Assembly (NCBI GenBank): GCA_026390555.1
Contig: JAPLFS010000037.1
Location: 1 to 64,000 of the forward strand
Reading direction: 5' to 3'
Origin: Pseudomonadota bacterium
Lineage (GTDB): Bacteria > Bdellovibrionota_C > UBA2361 > OMII01
DNA length: 64,000 nucleotides
Of the stretch, positions 11,209 through 18,325 are shown piece after piece. Both the position numbers and the translations under genes were made by a program. The notes beneath the pieces were generated by a model. The model worked only from the letters and a program-made list of their open reading frames with translations. It was not told where the DNA came from and made no database searches. Position 1 is the first letter of the stretch, and each line of letters starts with the position of its first letter.

Positions 11209-12342
11209 ATGACCAGACCTCAAGCCGCACGAATGACGATGACCATATTTTCCGTAGCAATGCTGCTGCTTTGCATCTTGGTTCATAACGGGATCTATCA
11301 AGCCTTTAGCTCAAATCCGATCTTTAACACGGGCATACTAGTTACCCTGCTGTTAGGTATGGTTGCAGCTTACCGACAGATTGGGAGGATCGATAGCTCG
11401 GTAAAGTGGATTCATGGTTTTAAGGGCTCGCAAGGAGCGCCATCTGAGCCACCTTTTTTGCTGGTACCGATCGCATCTGTACTGCAAAAAAACGATTCGA
11501 TGCCATACATCGGAGCGACATCGCTACGCGCTATGCTTGATGGGGTATTTACCCGCGTTGATGAGAGTCGAGATCTCTCCCGTTACCTAATGAACGTGCT
11601 AATCCTGTTGGGACTGCTCGGAACGTTCTGGGGCCTGCTACAGACCGTCGGTGGTATCGGAAGTGTGATAGGTAGCTTAAGCCTTGGTGAAGGAGATCTT
11701 AAATTAGTATTCGACCGTTTTAAGGATGGCTTACAGAAGCCCCTAGTTGGTATGGGGATCTCCTTTAGCGCGTCGTTATTTGGCCTAGCTAGCTCGCTTG
11801 TTCTTGGCTTTCTTGATCTTCAGACCGGTCGCGCACAGAATGTTTTCTGCTGTGAGCTTGAAGAGTGGCTCGGTCGAAGAAGCGCGATTTCAGAGAGTAC
11901 GTTCTCACATACAGCACCTCCAGCTAGCTATCAGGAGGCGATTGTTGTAACCCTTACCGAACAACTTGAACGGCTACAGCGCACTATGCGGCAGCAGTTT
12001 GATCTGCAGAGCGTTGAACAGGGCAACATACGAGCATTGTCTGAGACGGTTTTTGCGCTCAGCGATAATTTAAAGTCGCATAACGTATTACTTGCTAAGT
12101 TAACGCAGCTTCAAAACGAAACAACTCCGGCTTTGCTGCAATTAACAGATGTGGTGCAGAGATCCAATGCGGCGCACGTTGAGGAGCATGTGCGTAACGT
12201 TGATCTAAGTCTTAGGGATATCGCTCTGCAATTGGCGCAATCCTCTTCGAACCATACCAGCGAGCTGCGCGATGAACTTCGTATTATTGCGCGCCTTCTT
12301 GCCAGCGATACGACGAAAGATAGCTCAACACAGGTGAACTAA
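11209..12342 (+). CDS. MotA/TolQ/ExbB-like proton-channel subunit
   Basis: Predicted inner-membrane stator-type subunit. Hydrophobic segments lie at about residues 10-30, 38-58, 128-155 and 180-210. The third and fourth (LMNVLILLGLLGTFWGLLQTV and the VGMGISFSASLFGLASSLVLG stretch) match the paired helices of MotA/TolQ/ExbB. A long coiled coil fills residues 250-375. An open frame extends upstream to a TTG at 11113, but ATG 11209 has GGAAG at 11199-11203 and begins just ahead of the first membrane helix. The stop is one base from the start of the OmpA/MotB-like partner, implying translational coupling. Lacking flagellar neighbours, it is unlikely to be a flagellar stator. Similar uncharacterised pairs occur widely in Alphaproteobacteria, and ZorA of Zorya defence is a distant analogue. 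Confidence 0.85.
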   Translation: MTRPQAARMTMTIFSVAMLLLCILVHNGIYQAFSSNPIFNTGILVTLLLGMVAAYRQIGRIDSSVKWIHGFKGSQGAPSEPPFLLVPIASVLQKNDSMPYIGATSLRAMLDGVFTRVDESRDLSRYLMNVLILLGLLGTFWGLLQTVGGIGSVIGSLSLGEGDLKLVFDRFKDGLQKPLVGMGISFSASLFGLASSLVLGFLDLQTGRAQNVFCCELEEWLGRRSAISESTFSHTAPPASYQEAIVVTLTEQLERLQRTMRQQFDLQSVEQGNIRALSETVFALSDNLKSHNVLLAKLTQLQNETTPALLQLTDVVQRSNAAHVEEHVRNVDLSLRDIALQLAQSSSNHTSELRDELRIIARLLASDTTKDSSTQVN

Positions 12343-12343
12343 G

Positions 12344-13372
12344 ATGAGCTACCTAGCACGCAGAGCAAAACGGAGAGCTTTTGACGTTTGGCCGGGGTTT
12401 GTGGACGCACTCTCCTCTATGCTTATGATGGTCGTCTTGGTGTTGATGATCATGGCTGCGGCGCAGTTTTACCTATCAAGCGCCGTTGTGAATAAGGATC
12501 TGGCGCTTGGCGAGCTAGGCGAGAAGTTACGGCAGCTTGCGGCCGCTCTTAGCCTTGAAAAAGATACCTCAACAGGCATTAAATCTCGTAGTGCGCAGCT
12601 TGAGGACGAGATGAAGAGGAACACGGCCGAGATGGCGTTGATTAGAACCTCGCTGCTTGATAAGGAGCGCTCCTTTAATGAGACTCAGAGCGAGCGCGAA
12701 AAGCTTGCGCATAGCCTGGATGCCAGTGAACTTGCTAAGGGCGAGCTCGCCGTACAGTTGGCTCTGATCGGCAAGCAGGTAGAGGAGCTTAACGCCAAGC
12801 TCTCTATTCTGACTATTGATCTCGATACCACCCGCACTAAGGTTAAGGAGAAGGAGCACAATATCGAGGAGCTTAATAAGAAGCTCAATAAAGCCTATAT
12901 TAAAAAGGTCGAGGAGCTAGCTGAGTATCGCTCAGAGTTCTTCGGAAGATTAAAGAAGGTGCTTAGTAACCGTCCAGATATTAGGATCGTTGGGGACCGT
13001 TTCGTATTCTCCTCAGAGGTATTCTTTCAGTCCGCAGCTGCTAGCCTTGAGGAGTCCGGCAAGCAGGAGCTCTTAAAGTTCGCTGAGGCCCTTAAGGAGA
13101 TGTCACGCGCAATACCTAAGGATGTTGATTGGGTATTAAGTGTGGTTGGGCACACCGATAAGCTTCCAATTAGTAACGCAGCGTTTCCATCTAACTGGGA
13201 GCTCTCATCAGCCCGTGCTATATCCGTGGTTAAGTTTCTGAGTGAGGCCGGTATTCCGCCGCAGCGACTCGCCGCTATCGGTTACGGAGAGTATCAACCC
13301 CTTGATTCTGGCGCTAGCTCTGAGGCCTTCGCCAAGAATCGTCGTATCGAGGTAAAGCTGGATCAGAAGTAG
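12344..13372 (+). CDS. MotB/OmpA-like stator partner with peptidoglycan-binding domain
   Basis: Partner of the preceding MotA-like subunit. Residues 13-45 form the single membrane helix beginning DVWPGFVDALSSMLMM. Asp21 sits where the proton-carrying Asp of MotB, TolR and ExbD lies. Residues about 50-200 are a long coiled coil. The C-terminal 130 residues are an OmpA-like peptidoglycan-binding domain: VGHTDKLPI, SNWELSSARAISVVKFL, AAIGYGEYQP and NRRIEVKLD are diagnostic. The WPGFVDALS motif is shared with an uncharacterised alphaproteobacterial peptidoglycan-binding protein family. The palindrome AGTAGCTTTAAGCTACT (13368-13384) spans its stop and may end transcription from both sides. Confidence 0.87.
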   Translation: MSYLARRAKRRAFDVWPGFVDALSSMLMMVVLVLMIMAAAQFYLSSAVVNKDLALGELGEKLRQLAAALSLEKDTSTGIKSRSAQLEDEMKRNTAEMALIRTSLLDKERSFNETQSEREKLAHSLDASELAKGELAVQLALIGKQVEELNAKLSILTIDLDTTRTKVKEKEHNIEELNKKLNKAYIKKVEELAEYRSEFFGRLKKVLSNRPDIRIVGDRFVFSSEVFFQSAAASLEESGKQELLKFAEALKEMSRAIPKDVDWVLSVVGHTDKLPISNAAFPSNWELSSARAISVVKFLSEAGIPPQRLAAIGYGEYQPLDSGASSEAFAKNRRIEVKLDQK

Positions 13373-13379
13373 CTTTAAG

Positions 13380-13802
13380 CTACTCCCGCTTTACACCTGC
13401 TAGTATCTCACCGAAGAATCCAGCTACCCCACGAGCGGCCCATTCAGCTGCGGGAGGTAGGGCAATTAAGCCGGCGATACCTAGGCCGATCGCTACTAAC
13501 GGGGAGCCAGCAACGGCCGCCCCTATACCAGCTAGCATGACGGTTCCACCGATTAGGGCTGTTGTTGTGGCAGAACGGGTAATAAAACCAAGGGCGCTGC
13601 CAGCGCTCTCCGCGCCCATCTTTCCATCATCGCATAGATCTTTTGAAACGTTCTGAAAAAACGGGCCAACCTTTGTGGTATGGTTGAGCGCTATGGCCGC
13701 AATGGAGCCAGGCTCAGGCAGGCGCTTCTCAACGGCCGGTGTTACAACTGATGAGAAAAAGTTTGGATATGCGCAGTAATCGCTCTGAGGTTCCGGTTTC
13801 AT
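13380..13802 (-). CDS. Small hypothetical protein with glycine/alanine-rich hydrophobic C-terminus
   Basis: About 140 residues, unrecognised. The N-terminal half is polar. From about residue 75 it is hydrophobic and Gly/Ala-rich (TTALIGGTVMLAGIGAAVAG and LVAIGLGIAGLIALPPA), suggesting two membrane-spanning hairpin helices. The start at 13802 is chosen over the upstream ATG at 13820 because GGAGA lies 9 bases ahead of it. It converges with the MotB-like gene, stops nearly touching. The hydrophobic Gly-rich design recalls holins and class II bacteriocin-like peptides, but nothing else supports such a role. Confidence 0.55.
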   Translation of the reverse strand: MKPEPQSDYCAYPNFFSSVVTPAVEKRLPEPGSIAAIALNHTTKVGPFFQNVSKDLCDDGKMGAESAGSALGFITRSATTTALIGGTVMLAGIGAAVAGSPLVAIGLGIAGLIALPPAAEWAARGVAGFFGEILAGVKRE

Positions 13803-13850
13803 AGTACTGTTTCTCCGCAAGAGATAGATAGTCGCAAGTATTACAAAGTA

Positions 13851-13896
13851 GTGTTCGAAGGTGCGCTAAGAAAGTTGTGTAGGATTTCTCATCCCT
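13851..13896 (+). repeat. Left imperfect direct repeat bounding accessory patch
   Basis: This 46-base stretch begins GTGTTCGAAG and ends TTTCTCATCCCT. It is matched in the same orientation at 15802-15847 with about 37 identities by eye. Read on the minus strand, both copies resemble remnants of the same coding text (DEKSYTTFLAHLRT here; DERAYATLLV, stop, LRT in the other). Between them lie the inverted-repeat element, the DUF1016 gene and its decayed partner. Confidence 0.5.
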
Positions 13897-13900
13897 TACC

Positions 13901-13979
13901 AATAAGTGTAGGTGCATTAGATGGAAAACCCCTGCGCGGGAACGTGAACCGCTTCCAGTTACCTGCTCCCGCTCCGATA
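13901..13979 (+). repeat. 79-bp inverted repeat, left arm
   Basis: Pairs with 14282-14360 in inverted orientation, with about 74 of 79 positions complementary by hand alignment. The arms enclose 302 bases holding a broken four-helix-bundle gene. Transcribed RNA would form one very long hairpin. The same plan (stem-forming arms around an S23-type ORF) is known from 23S rRNA intervening sequences, though no rRNA is present here. Confidence 0.85.
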
Positions 13980-14018
13980 GCGGAAACTTATTTCGAAAAG
14001 AACCGATTAATAGAAGAT

Positions 14019-14277
14019 ATGTTTTGTCATGAAAAGCTCTAAGTCTATCAAGAGTCGGTTGAATTCCTGAAAGAGGTTATTAGTGTTATTCGCCGCCTCC
14101 CGAACGGAAACAGCGATATTGTCAACCAGTTGCGTCGCGCCGCCACTTCCATTTCATTAAATATTGCAGAAGGCGCAGGCAAAACAGGCGTTGCCGACAA
14201 AAAGCGCTACTAAAACTCCTACGAGTCTTTTGAGCAGCTTGGCGGCCATGCTGTCCAAGCTGGTTTTTAAGGGTTAA
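14019..14277 (+). pseudogene. Broken four-helix-bundle protein (S23 / 23S rRNA intervening-sequence family)
   Basis: Translation from ATG 14019 gives MFCHEKL, a stop at 14040-14042, then VYQESVEFLKEVISVIRRLP and the family hallmark QLRRAATSISLNIAEGAG. A second in-frame stop lies at 14211-14213. Past a frameshift the C-terminus resumes as LAAMLSKLVFKG and ends at 14277. The text matches the EKLxVYQ...LRRAxxSIxxNIAEGxG pattern of this small (about 120-residue) family. Two stops and a shift make it a pseudogene. It sits entirely in the loop between the 79-bp inverted-repeat arms, so gene and arms probably form one element. Confidence 0.8.
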
Positions 14278-14281
14278 CCGG

Positions 14282-14360
14282 TATCGGAGCGGGAGCAGGT
14301 AACGGGAAGCGGTTCACGTTCCCGCGCAGGGGTTTTCCATCTAATGTACTCACACTTATC
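14282..14360 (-). repeat. 79-bp inverted repeat, right arm
   Basis: Inverted partner of 13901-13979. Its outer end is continuous with the decayed minus-strand gene at 14360-14597. The arm sequence may therefore derive from the coding text of that gene, with a second copy placed in inverse orientation on the other side of the four-helix-bundle remnant. Confidence 0.85.
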
Positions 14361-14597
14361 GGTGAGGAACCAAGTATCCTTGCTCTTTAGCTTGTTATCA
14401 TTCGCCTTAATGAAAGCATGAATCTCATCGGCCATTGCGAAGCCTTACCCACTGCTCTTTGTATAGCGTTACCGGAACGCGTCCAATCCCATAAACAGAA
14501 AGCCCGCGCTTTTCACCAATTTTCATGGCCAGGCCCTTTTCCTCGTTTCTTTAAGAGCCCCATTTTCAGCGTGAAGCTTTTCAAGCTCGGCCTTCAT
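14360..14597 (-). pseudogene. Decayed partner gene downstream of DUF1016 nuclease
   Basis: The ATG at 14597 overlaps the DUF1016 stop as ATGA, the mark of a former two-gene operon. Translation reads MKAELEKLHAENGALKETRK, then needs a frameshift to MKIGEKRGLSVYGIGRVPV and TLYKEQW, and another to FAMADEIHAFIKANDNKLKS. A coiled N-terminus followed by VYGxGRxPVTLYKEQW and ADEIxxFIxxN recalls a small conserved protein I have seen near restriction and defence loci, but I cannot name the family. Two frameshifts make it inactive. Confidence 0.6.
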
Positions 14598-15703
14598 GTC
14601 TTCCGCTCCGTTTTTTTCTTTGCCTTTGGCTTTCGATTTGGCTTATCTACACTACTCTTTTCAGTCTGAGCATAAAGCTCATGTAACTTTGCCTGCAGAA
14701 GCTTCTTATCAGGTAGTTTGGTTTTGTATTCGGCAATTAACGTCGGCGACAAAGACCGACTAAGCGCATATTCGACGACTTCCTTATCCTTGTTGGCACA
14801 TAGCAGAATGCCGATTGCAGGTTGCTCGTGCGACTTTCTATCGTCGCGATCTAGGGCTTCTAAATAAAAGTTTAATTTGCCAAGATGCTCCGGCTCAAAA
14901 CGCCCAACTTTTAAATCAAACGCCACCAAGCAGTTTAAGCCACGATGAAAAAACAGGAGGTCTATAGCGAAGTCTCTGTTTCCCACTTGAACCGGGAATT
15001 CGGTGCCAATGAAGCAGAAGTCTCGTCCTAGTTCAATCAGAAAATCTCGAAGTTTTTGCACCAGCTCATGCTGCAAGTCAGATTCAGCGTGTGTCGATGG
15101 TAAATCAATAAATTCCAGTAAATACGAGTCTTTTAAGACCTCCGTCGCAGTCGGATGCAATTGTGTCACCACTGGTGACACTTTTGGAGGACTGAGGACG
15201 GCCCGCTCGAATAAGGCTCCACGAAATTGCCTTTCTAGTTCGCGCTTACCCCATTTTTCACGGATCGCCATCCGTAGATAAAATTCGCGTTCTTCTGGTC
15301 GTTTGCTCTGTGAAAGTATGATCAAGTTGTGAGTCCACGACAATTGTGACACCAGTGGTGACATTTTCTTATCGTCCTTGTAGGTATCGAAAAATAGCCT
15401 CATCCGAAACAGATTTCGCCGCGTAAAGCCTCTAATGCCTGGCTGAACTTTTGCAAGATGTTTAGCCAATTTATCGACAACACCATCACCCCATTCTGCC
15501 GATTCCAGTTTTTGGCGAAGGTATTTACCAACGTTCCAATAAAGACTGATTAGTGTTTTATTAACCGCCTGAAACGCCTGCTGCTTCGCAGCTGCAATCA
15601 TAGCAGCTACTTCTGAAAAAGCTTGCTCTTGAGATGCCTTGAGAATTCGCGAACTCTCCGGCAACCGAGTCTTTATCCTTCTGAGCGACTTTTTTTTCTT
15701 CAT
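14594..15703 (-). CDS. DUF1016 / YhcG-type PD-(D/E)xK nuclease domain protein
   Basis: A 369-residue protein with the two-part YhcG architecture. The N-terminal DUF1016 helical domain covers residues about 25-170 (NKTLISLYWNVGKYL, WGDGVVDKLAKHL, FTRRNLFRMRLFF). The C-terminal PD-(D/E)xK domain covers about 195-340, with the core reading FAIDLLFFHR and then LVAFDLKVGRFEPEHLGKL (Asp, then D-x-K). The frame is intact and full length, ending in a Lys-rich tail. Family members are usually accessory and linked to mobile DNA or defence. Here the neighbours are a decayed coupled gene and repeat elements, so it is probably an orphan of an acquired operon. Target is unknown. Confidence 0.85.
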   Translation of the reverse strand: MKKKKSLRRIKTRLPESSRILKASQEQAFSEVAAMIAAAKQQAFQAVNKTLISLYWNVGKYLRQKLESAEWGDGVVDKLAKHLAKVQPGIRGFTRRNLFRMRLFFDTYKDDKKMSPLVSQLSWTHNLIILSQSKRPEEREFYLRMAIREKWGKRELERQFRGALFERAVLSPPKVSPVVTQLHPTATEVLKDSYLLEFIDLPSTHAESDLQHELVQKLRDFLIELGRDFCFIGTEFPVQVGNRDFAIDLLFFHRGLNCLVAFDLKVGRFEPEHLGKLNFYLEALDRDDRKSHEQPAIGILLCANKDKEVVEYALSRSLSPTLIAEYKTKLPDKKLLQAKLHELYAQTEKSSVDKPNRKPKAKKKTERKT

Positions 15704-15726
15704 TGCAACCTGCGCTTATCCCTCGC

Positions 15727-15786
15727 CACAAACTAGCCCTGTAATATGGGCTAACGCGCACGGATCTGACCGGGTGAATAATTACC
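15727..15786 (+). repeat. Intergenic repeat shared with 48389-48449
   Basis: About 60 bases, including GGGCTAACGC and a GGGTGAATAATTACC tail, matched in the same orientation between cyoE and gpsA (roughly three quarters identical by eye). The tail GGTGAATAxxTACC is also shared with the 36-bp dispersed repeat, so these may be one repeat superfamily. Confidence 0.45.
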
Positions 15787-15801
15787 GTAAATGATAAAGC
15801 G

Positions 15802-15847
15802 GTGTTCGAAGCTAAACTAATAAAGTTGCGTAGGCTCTCTCATCTCT
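15802..15847 (+). repeat. Right imperfect direct repeat bounding accessory patch
   Basis: Direct partner of 13851-13896, starting GTGTTCGAAG and ending CTCTCTCATCTCT. It sits just upstream of the GspE-like gene. The pair may be target duplication or recombination scars around the inserted region, or remnants of a duplicated gene. Confidence 0.5.
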
Positions 15848-15896
15848 GCGCGGCATCTTCACCACAACTCCTGCGCCCTTTGCCCGATAGAGCTGT

Positions 15897-17459
15897 ATGA
15901 GTTTCTCAGATACTAGCCCGTTACAGCAGAGTAGTGCGCCCTCCGTAGGAAAGGTTAGCTACCATGCAGGCGATCTGGTGCTCTGTTCATCTGATGAGGC
16001 GCGCTCCTTTTTGACCTTCGAGCAGGCCAGCGCCATAAAGACCCTACCTCTAGGCGTTATGCGCGGGGCGCATACCCTTACGCTTCACTGCGCCTGTTTA
16101 TCTGATAGCGAGGATCTCCGCCAACGTATGCGCTTTGCTTGTGGAATGGATGTTACCGTTACGGTAGTTCCCGCTGAGTTACTCGAAGAGGCTATCGTGC
16201 GAGCGTACCTCGGCTCAGATCAACGGCTTGCGAGCTATCTTGAGAAGCTAACGGTTGGTCGTGAGCGCCAGAAAGGTAGGAGCAGCACCGTTATACAACA
16301 CCCGGAGCCACAGGGGGATGCGGCCAAGTTTCTTACCGCACTCCTTGAATTTGGCGCAGTGAGGGGGGCTTCCGATCTGCATCTCTGCCCCGTAGCGCAC
16401 GGAGCAGTTGTAAAGATTAGGATAGATGGAGAGCTTCTGAGCCAGGATAGTAAGCCCTATCCGCAGGCGCTGCATGAGCAGGTAATGAATCGGCTTAAAG
16501 TCTTAGCTGGACTTGATGTAGCGTGCAAAAGGTTGCCACAGGACGGCGCGATTGCATTTCTGGTTGGAGGGTCAGAGCGTTCGGCACGTATTAGCACATT
16601 ACCTGCTGTGCAAGGCGAGAGCGCAGTTATCCGCTTCCTACATACGCACACTACTCCGCGCATCTCTACTTTAGGATTAGGAGCTACTACCCTTGCTGTA
16701 TTGCGCAAAGCGCTCGACAAAACGCACGGGATTATCCTGCTTACGGGCCCAACTGGTAGTGGTAAGACAACGACCATGTACGCCGCTATAGTAGAGCTCG
16801 AACGGCGCGGGTTAAACGTAGTAACCGTCGAGGACCCTGTAGAGGCTCCTTTGGCCAATATGGTACAGGTGCAGGTCAACGAAGCGCAGGGGCTCGATTA
16901 TCCCCGCGCAATCCGCTCCGTCTTGCGGCACGATCCCGATGTTCTACTGATAGGTGAGATGCGAGACTCAGCTTCTGCCCGTATCGGGCTTGAGGTCGCA
17001 TCAACGGGGCATCTGACCTTATCATCGCTGCACGTTGGCTCTGCGCTCCTGGCGCTCGAACGCCTAGCGGCGCTCGGTATTCCGCACGAACGGAGCGTTT
17101 CAACGGTATCGCTTATTCTGACGCAGCGTTTAATAGCTAAGTTGTGTGTGCGGTGTAAGATTCAAGACCCGGGCTCCAGCACACTTTTTGGTTGCACAGT
17201 GTTTTCACCGCTTGGGTGCGCAGCCTGTAACAATTCAGGATTTTCAGGGAGGGTTGTTGTAACAGAGCTCTTAGATCTTCAAACGCAGGGCGCAAAGGAT
17301 GCCGCAATCCGTTATCGTTCAGTGCGGGAGCTGTTAGATCATATACCAAAGGGGGCCTTTATTCCCTGGACCGAATCGCTTGAGCACCTGATCTCTTGTG
17401 GTGAGATCTCAGCGGAGCAGTTTCAGAACTTTATTGATCTTGAGATGCTGGAACTTTAA
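15897..17459 (+). CDS. GspE/PilB-type secretion or pilus assembly ATPase
   Basis: Hexameric cytoplasmic ATPase that powers type II secretion or type IV pilus extension. At 520 residues it has an N-terminal recruitment domain (about 1-130), then the ATPase core. Motifs are GASDLHL, Walker A GPTGSGKTTT, the Asp box VEDPVE, Walker B LLIGEMRD, and the His box STGHLTLSSLH. A zinc-type tetracysteine is seen as CVRCK and CAAC with a long spacer. The usual MshEN N-domain is not obvious. A prepilin peptidase and an NtrC regulator lie 7-9 kb downstream, but no pilin, PilC/GspF or secretin gene is in the window, so PilB versus GspE cannot be decided. Confidence 0.9.
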   Translation: MSFSDTSPLQQSSAPSVGKVSYHAGDLVLCSSDEARSFLTFEQASAIKTLPLGVMRGAHTLTLHCACLSDSEDLRQRMRFACGMDVTVTVVPAELLEEAIVRAYLGSDQRLASYLEKLTVGRERQKGRSSTVIQHPEPQGDAAKFLTALLEFGAVRGASDLHLCPVAHGAVVKIRIDGELLSQDSKPYPQALHEQVMNRLKVLAGLDVACKRLPQDGAIAFLVGGSERSARISTLPAVQGESAVIRFLHTHTTPRISTLGLGATTLAVLRKALDKTHGIILLTGPTGSGKTTTMYAAIVELERRGLNVVTVEDPVEAPLANMVQVQVNEAQGLDYPRAIRSVLRHDPDVLLIGEMRDSASARIGLEVASTGHLTLSSLHVGSALLALERLAALGIPHERSVSTVSLILTQRLIAKLCVRCKIQDPGSSTLFGCTVFSPLGCAACNNSGFSGRVVVTELLDLQTQGAKDAAIRYRSVRELLDHIPKGAFIPWTESLEHLISCGEISAEQFQNFIDLEMLEL

Positions 17460-17504
17460 AGACCCCCTTGATGGAAAGCCACTTCATCCATATTCTAGCC
17501 CTTG

Positions 17505-17981
17505 ATGCCAAAGAAAAAACTCCCCCTACGTCCGAACGTCTGCATGTTGCTCTATAACAAAAAGGGGCAGCTCTTTTTAGGCGAGCGTTGTAACAGAAAG
17601 GGCCACTGGCAGTTCCCTCAAGGGGGTGCTGAGCCGCAGTATTCTTTGAGAGCGAACGTAGTGCGTGAGCTTAGTGAGGAGCTAGGTATTAAAAAAACCG
17701 CGCTGGGAGCCATAAAAAAACTTAAAGCTACCCATGAATACGACTGGAGCGAGATTCCACTCTATGCGCGTGGTAAGTGGCGGGGACAGGCGCAGACCTT
17801 TTGGCTTGTCGAGTTTAAGGGGATTGATAGCGAGATCGATCTAGAGCTGTTCGGAGAGGCTGAGTTTCGTAGCTGGAGGTGGGCCTCCGTTACTACGGTG
17901 CGTCGACTAGCCGACGCACGCCGTCTTGTTGGGTATGAGGCGGCTCTGAAGGAGTTTCTGCTATTTAAGGGGAAACATTAG
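17505..17981 (+). CDS. rppH: Nudix hydrolase, RppH-like
   Basis: A probable RNA 5'-pyrophosphohydrolase or dinucleoside polyphosphate hydrolase. The N-terminus (LRPNVCMLLYNKKGQLFLGER) and the WQFPQGG segment match RppH. The Nudix box is GGAEPQYSLRANVVRELSEE followed by LGI. The metal-binding RELSEELG half is intact, but the Glu expected in Gx5E is Tyr. I choose ATG 17505 because the codon ahead of it, 17502, is TTG. At 158 residues it matches RppH length. It lies 45 bases after the GspE-like gene and may be co-transcribed with it. Confidence 0.85.
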   Translation: MPKKKLPLRPNVCMLLYNKKGQLFLGERCNRKGHWQFPQGGAEPQYSLRANVVRELSEELGIKKTALGAIKKLKATHEYDWSEIPLYARGKWRGQAQTFWLVEFKGIDSEIDLELFGEAEFRSWRWASVTTVRRLADARRLVGYEAALKEFLLFKGKH

Positions 17982-18000
17982 GTTAGCTACGGCATCTTAA

Positions 18001-18031
18001 GCTTTAGCTTTAAGTAACCTAAAGCTAAAGC
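18001..18031 (+). terminator. Perfect 12-bp stem hairpin after the Nudix gene
   Basis: GCTTTAGCTTTA, a 7-base loop, then TAAAGCTAAAGC form a perfect stem 20 bases after the Nudix stop. No U-tract follows, so this is either a terminator with weak release or an RNA-stabilising hairpin. The 344-base gap 17982-18325 otherwise holds a weak copy of the dispersed repeat (18056-18082) and the MITE-like element. Confidence 0.45.
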
Positions 18032-18105
18032 AAGCCTGCACGTAAGCCCCTTTATTACCAGCATGATACTGGGGTAGTGTGGTATAGATAGAGGCTTTGT
18101 AACTA

Positions 18106-18315
18106 GTCGGCATATTCCAGAAATATTCGCATACGGTAATGACACTCAATAGCCCCTAAGGGGCCGATTTGCGGAGCAAATCGGGGGTGAAAACATTAAC
18201 TGGTCACAAAATCTGTCGTCCCCGATCAGGGGACGAACAATCGAATTATCTATAAAACTTCGCCGTAATCTGAGTAGCTTGAATCTCGACGTTAAACTAC
18301 GGTGACCAGTTACGA
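18106..18315 (+). mobile_element. MITE-like repeat, copy 1 (116-bp core with 11-bp terminal inverted repeats)
   Basis: The core 18197-18312 begins TAACTGGTCAC and ends GTGACCAGTTA. It is matched in inverted orientation at 42749-42864, same length, about 110 of 116 identical by hand. The flanking 50 bases on the left (CTCAATAGCCCCTAAGGGGC and the palindrome around GCGGAGC) are also conserved. This copy has about 25 extra bases (18121-18144) relative to the other. Inside lies GTCCCCGATCAGGGGAC at 18218-18234. There is no coding capacity, so any movement would need a transposase supplied in trans. Confidence 0.75.
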
Positions 18316-18325
18316 GGCTTTATAT

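Noticed and set aside
8372-13372. Zorya anti-phage system
   Set aside because: The MotA/MotB-like pair has the ZorAB layout, but no ZorC, helicase/Mrr-type ZorD or HNH ZorE is adjacent, and the MotB-like WPGFVDALS motif fits another uncharacterised family better.
13000-16000. CRISPR array or toxin-antitoxin locus in the accessory patch
   Set aside because: Repeats are two-copy direct or inverted, without regular spacers. The four-helix-bundle gene is broken and the DUF1016 protein is not a known toxin.
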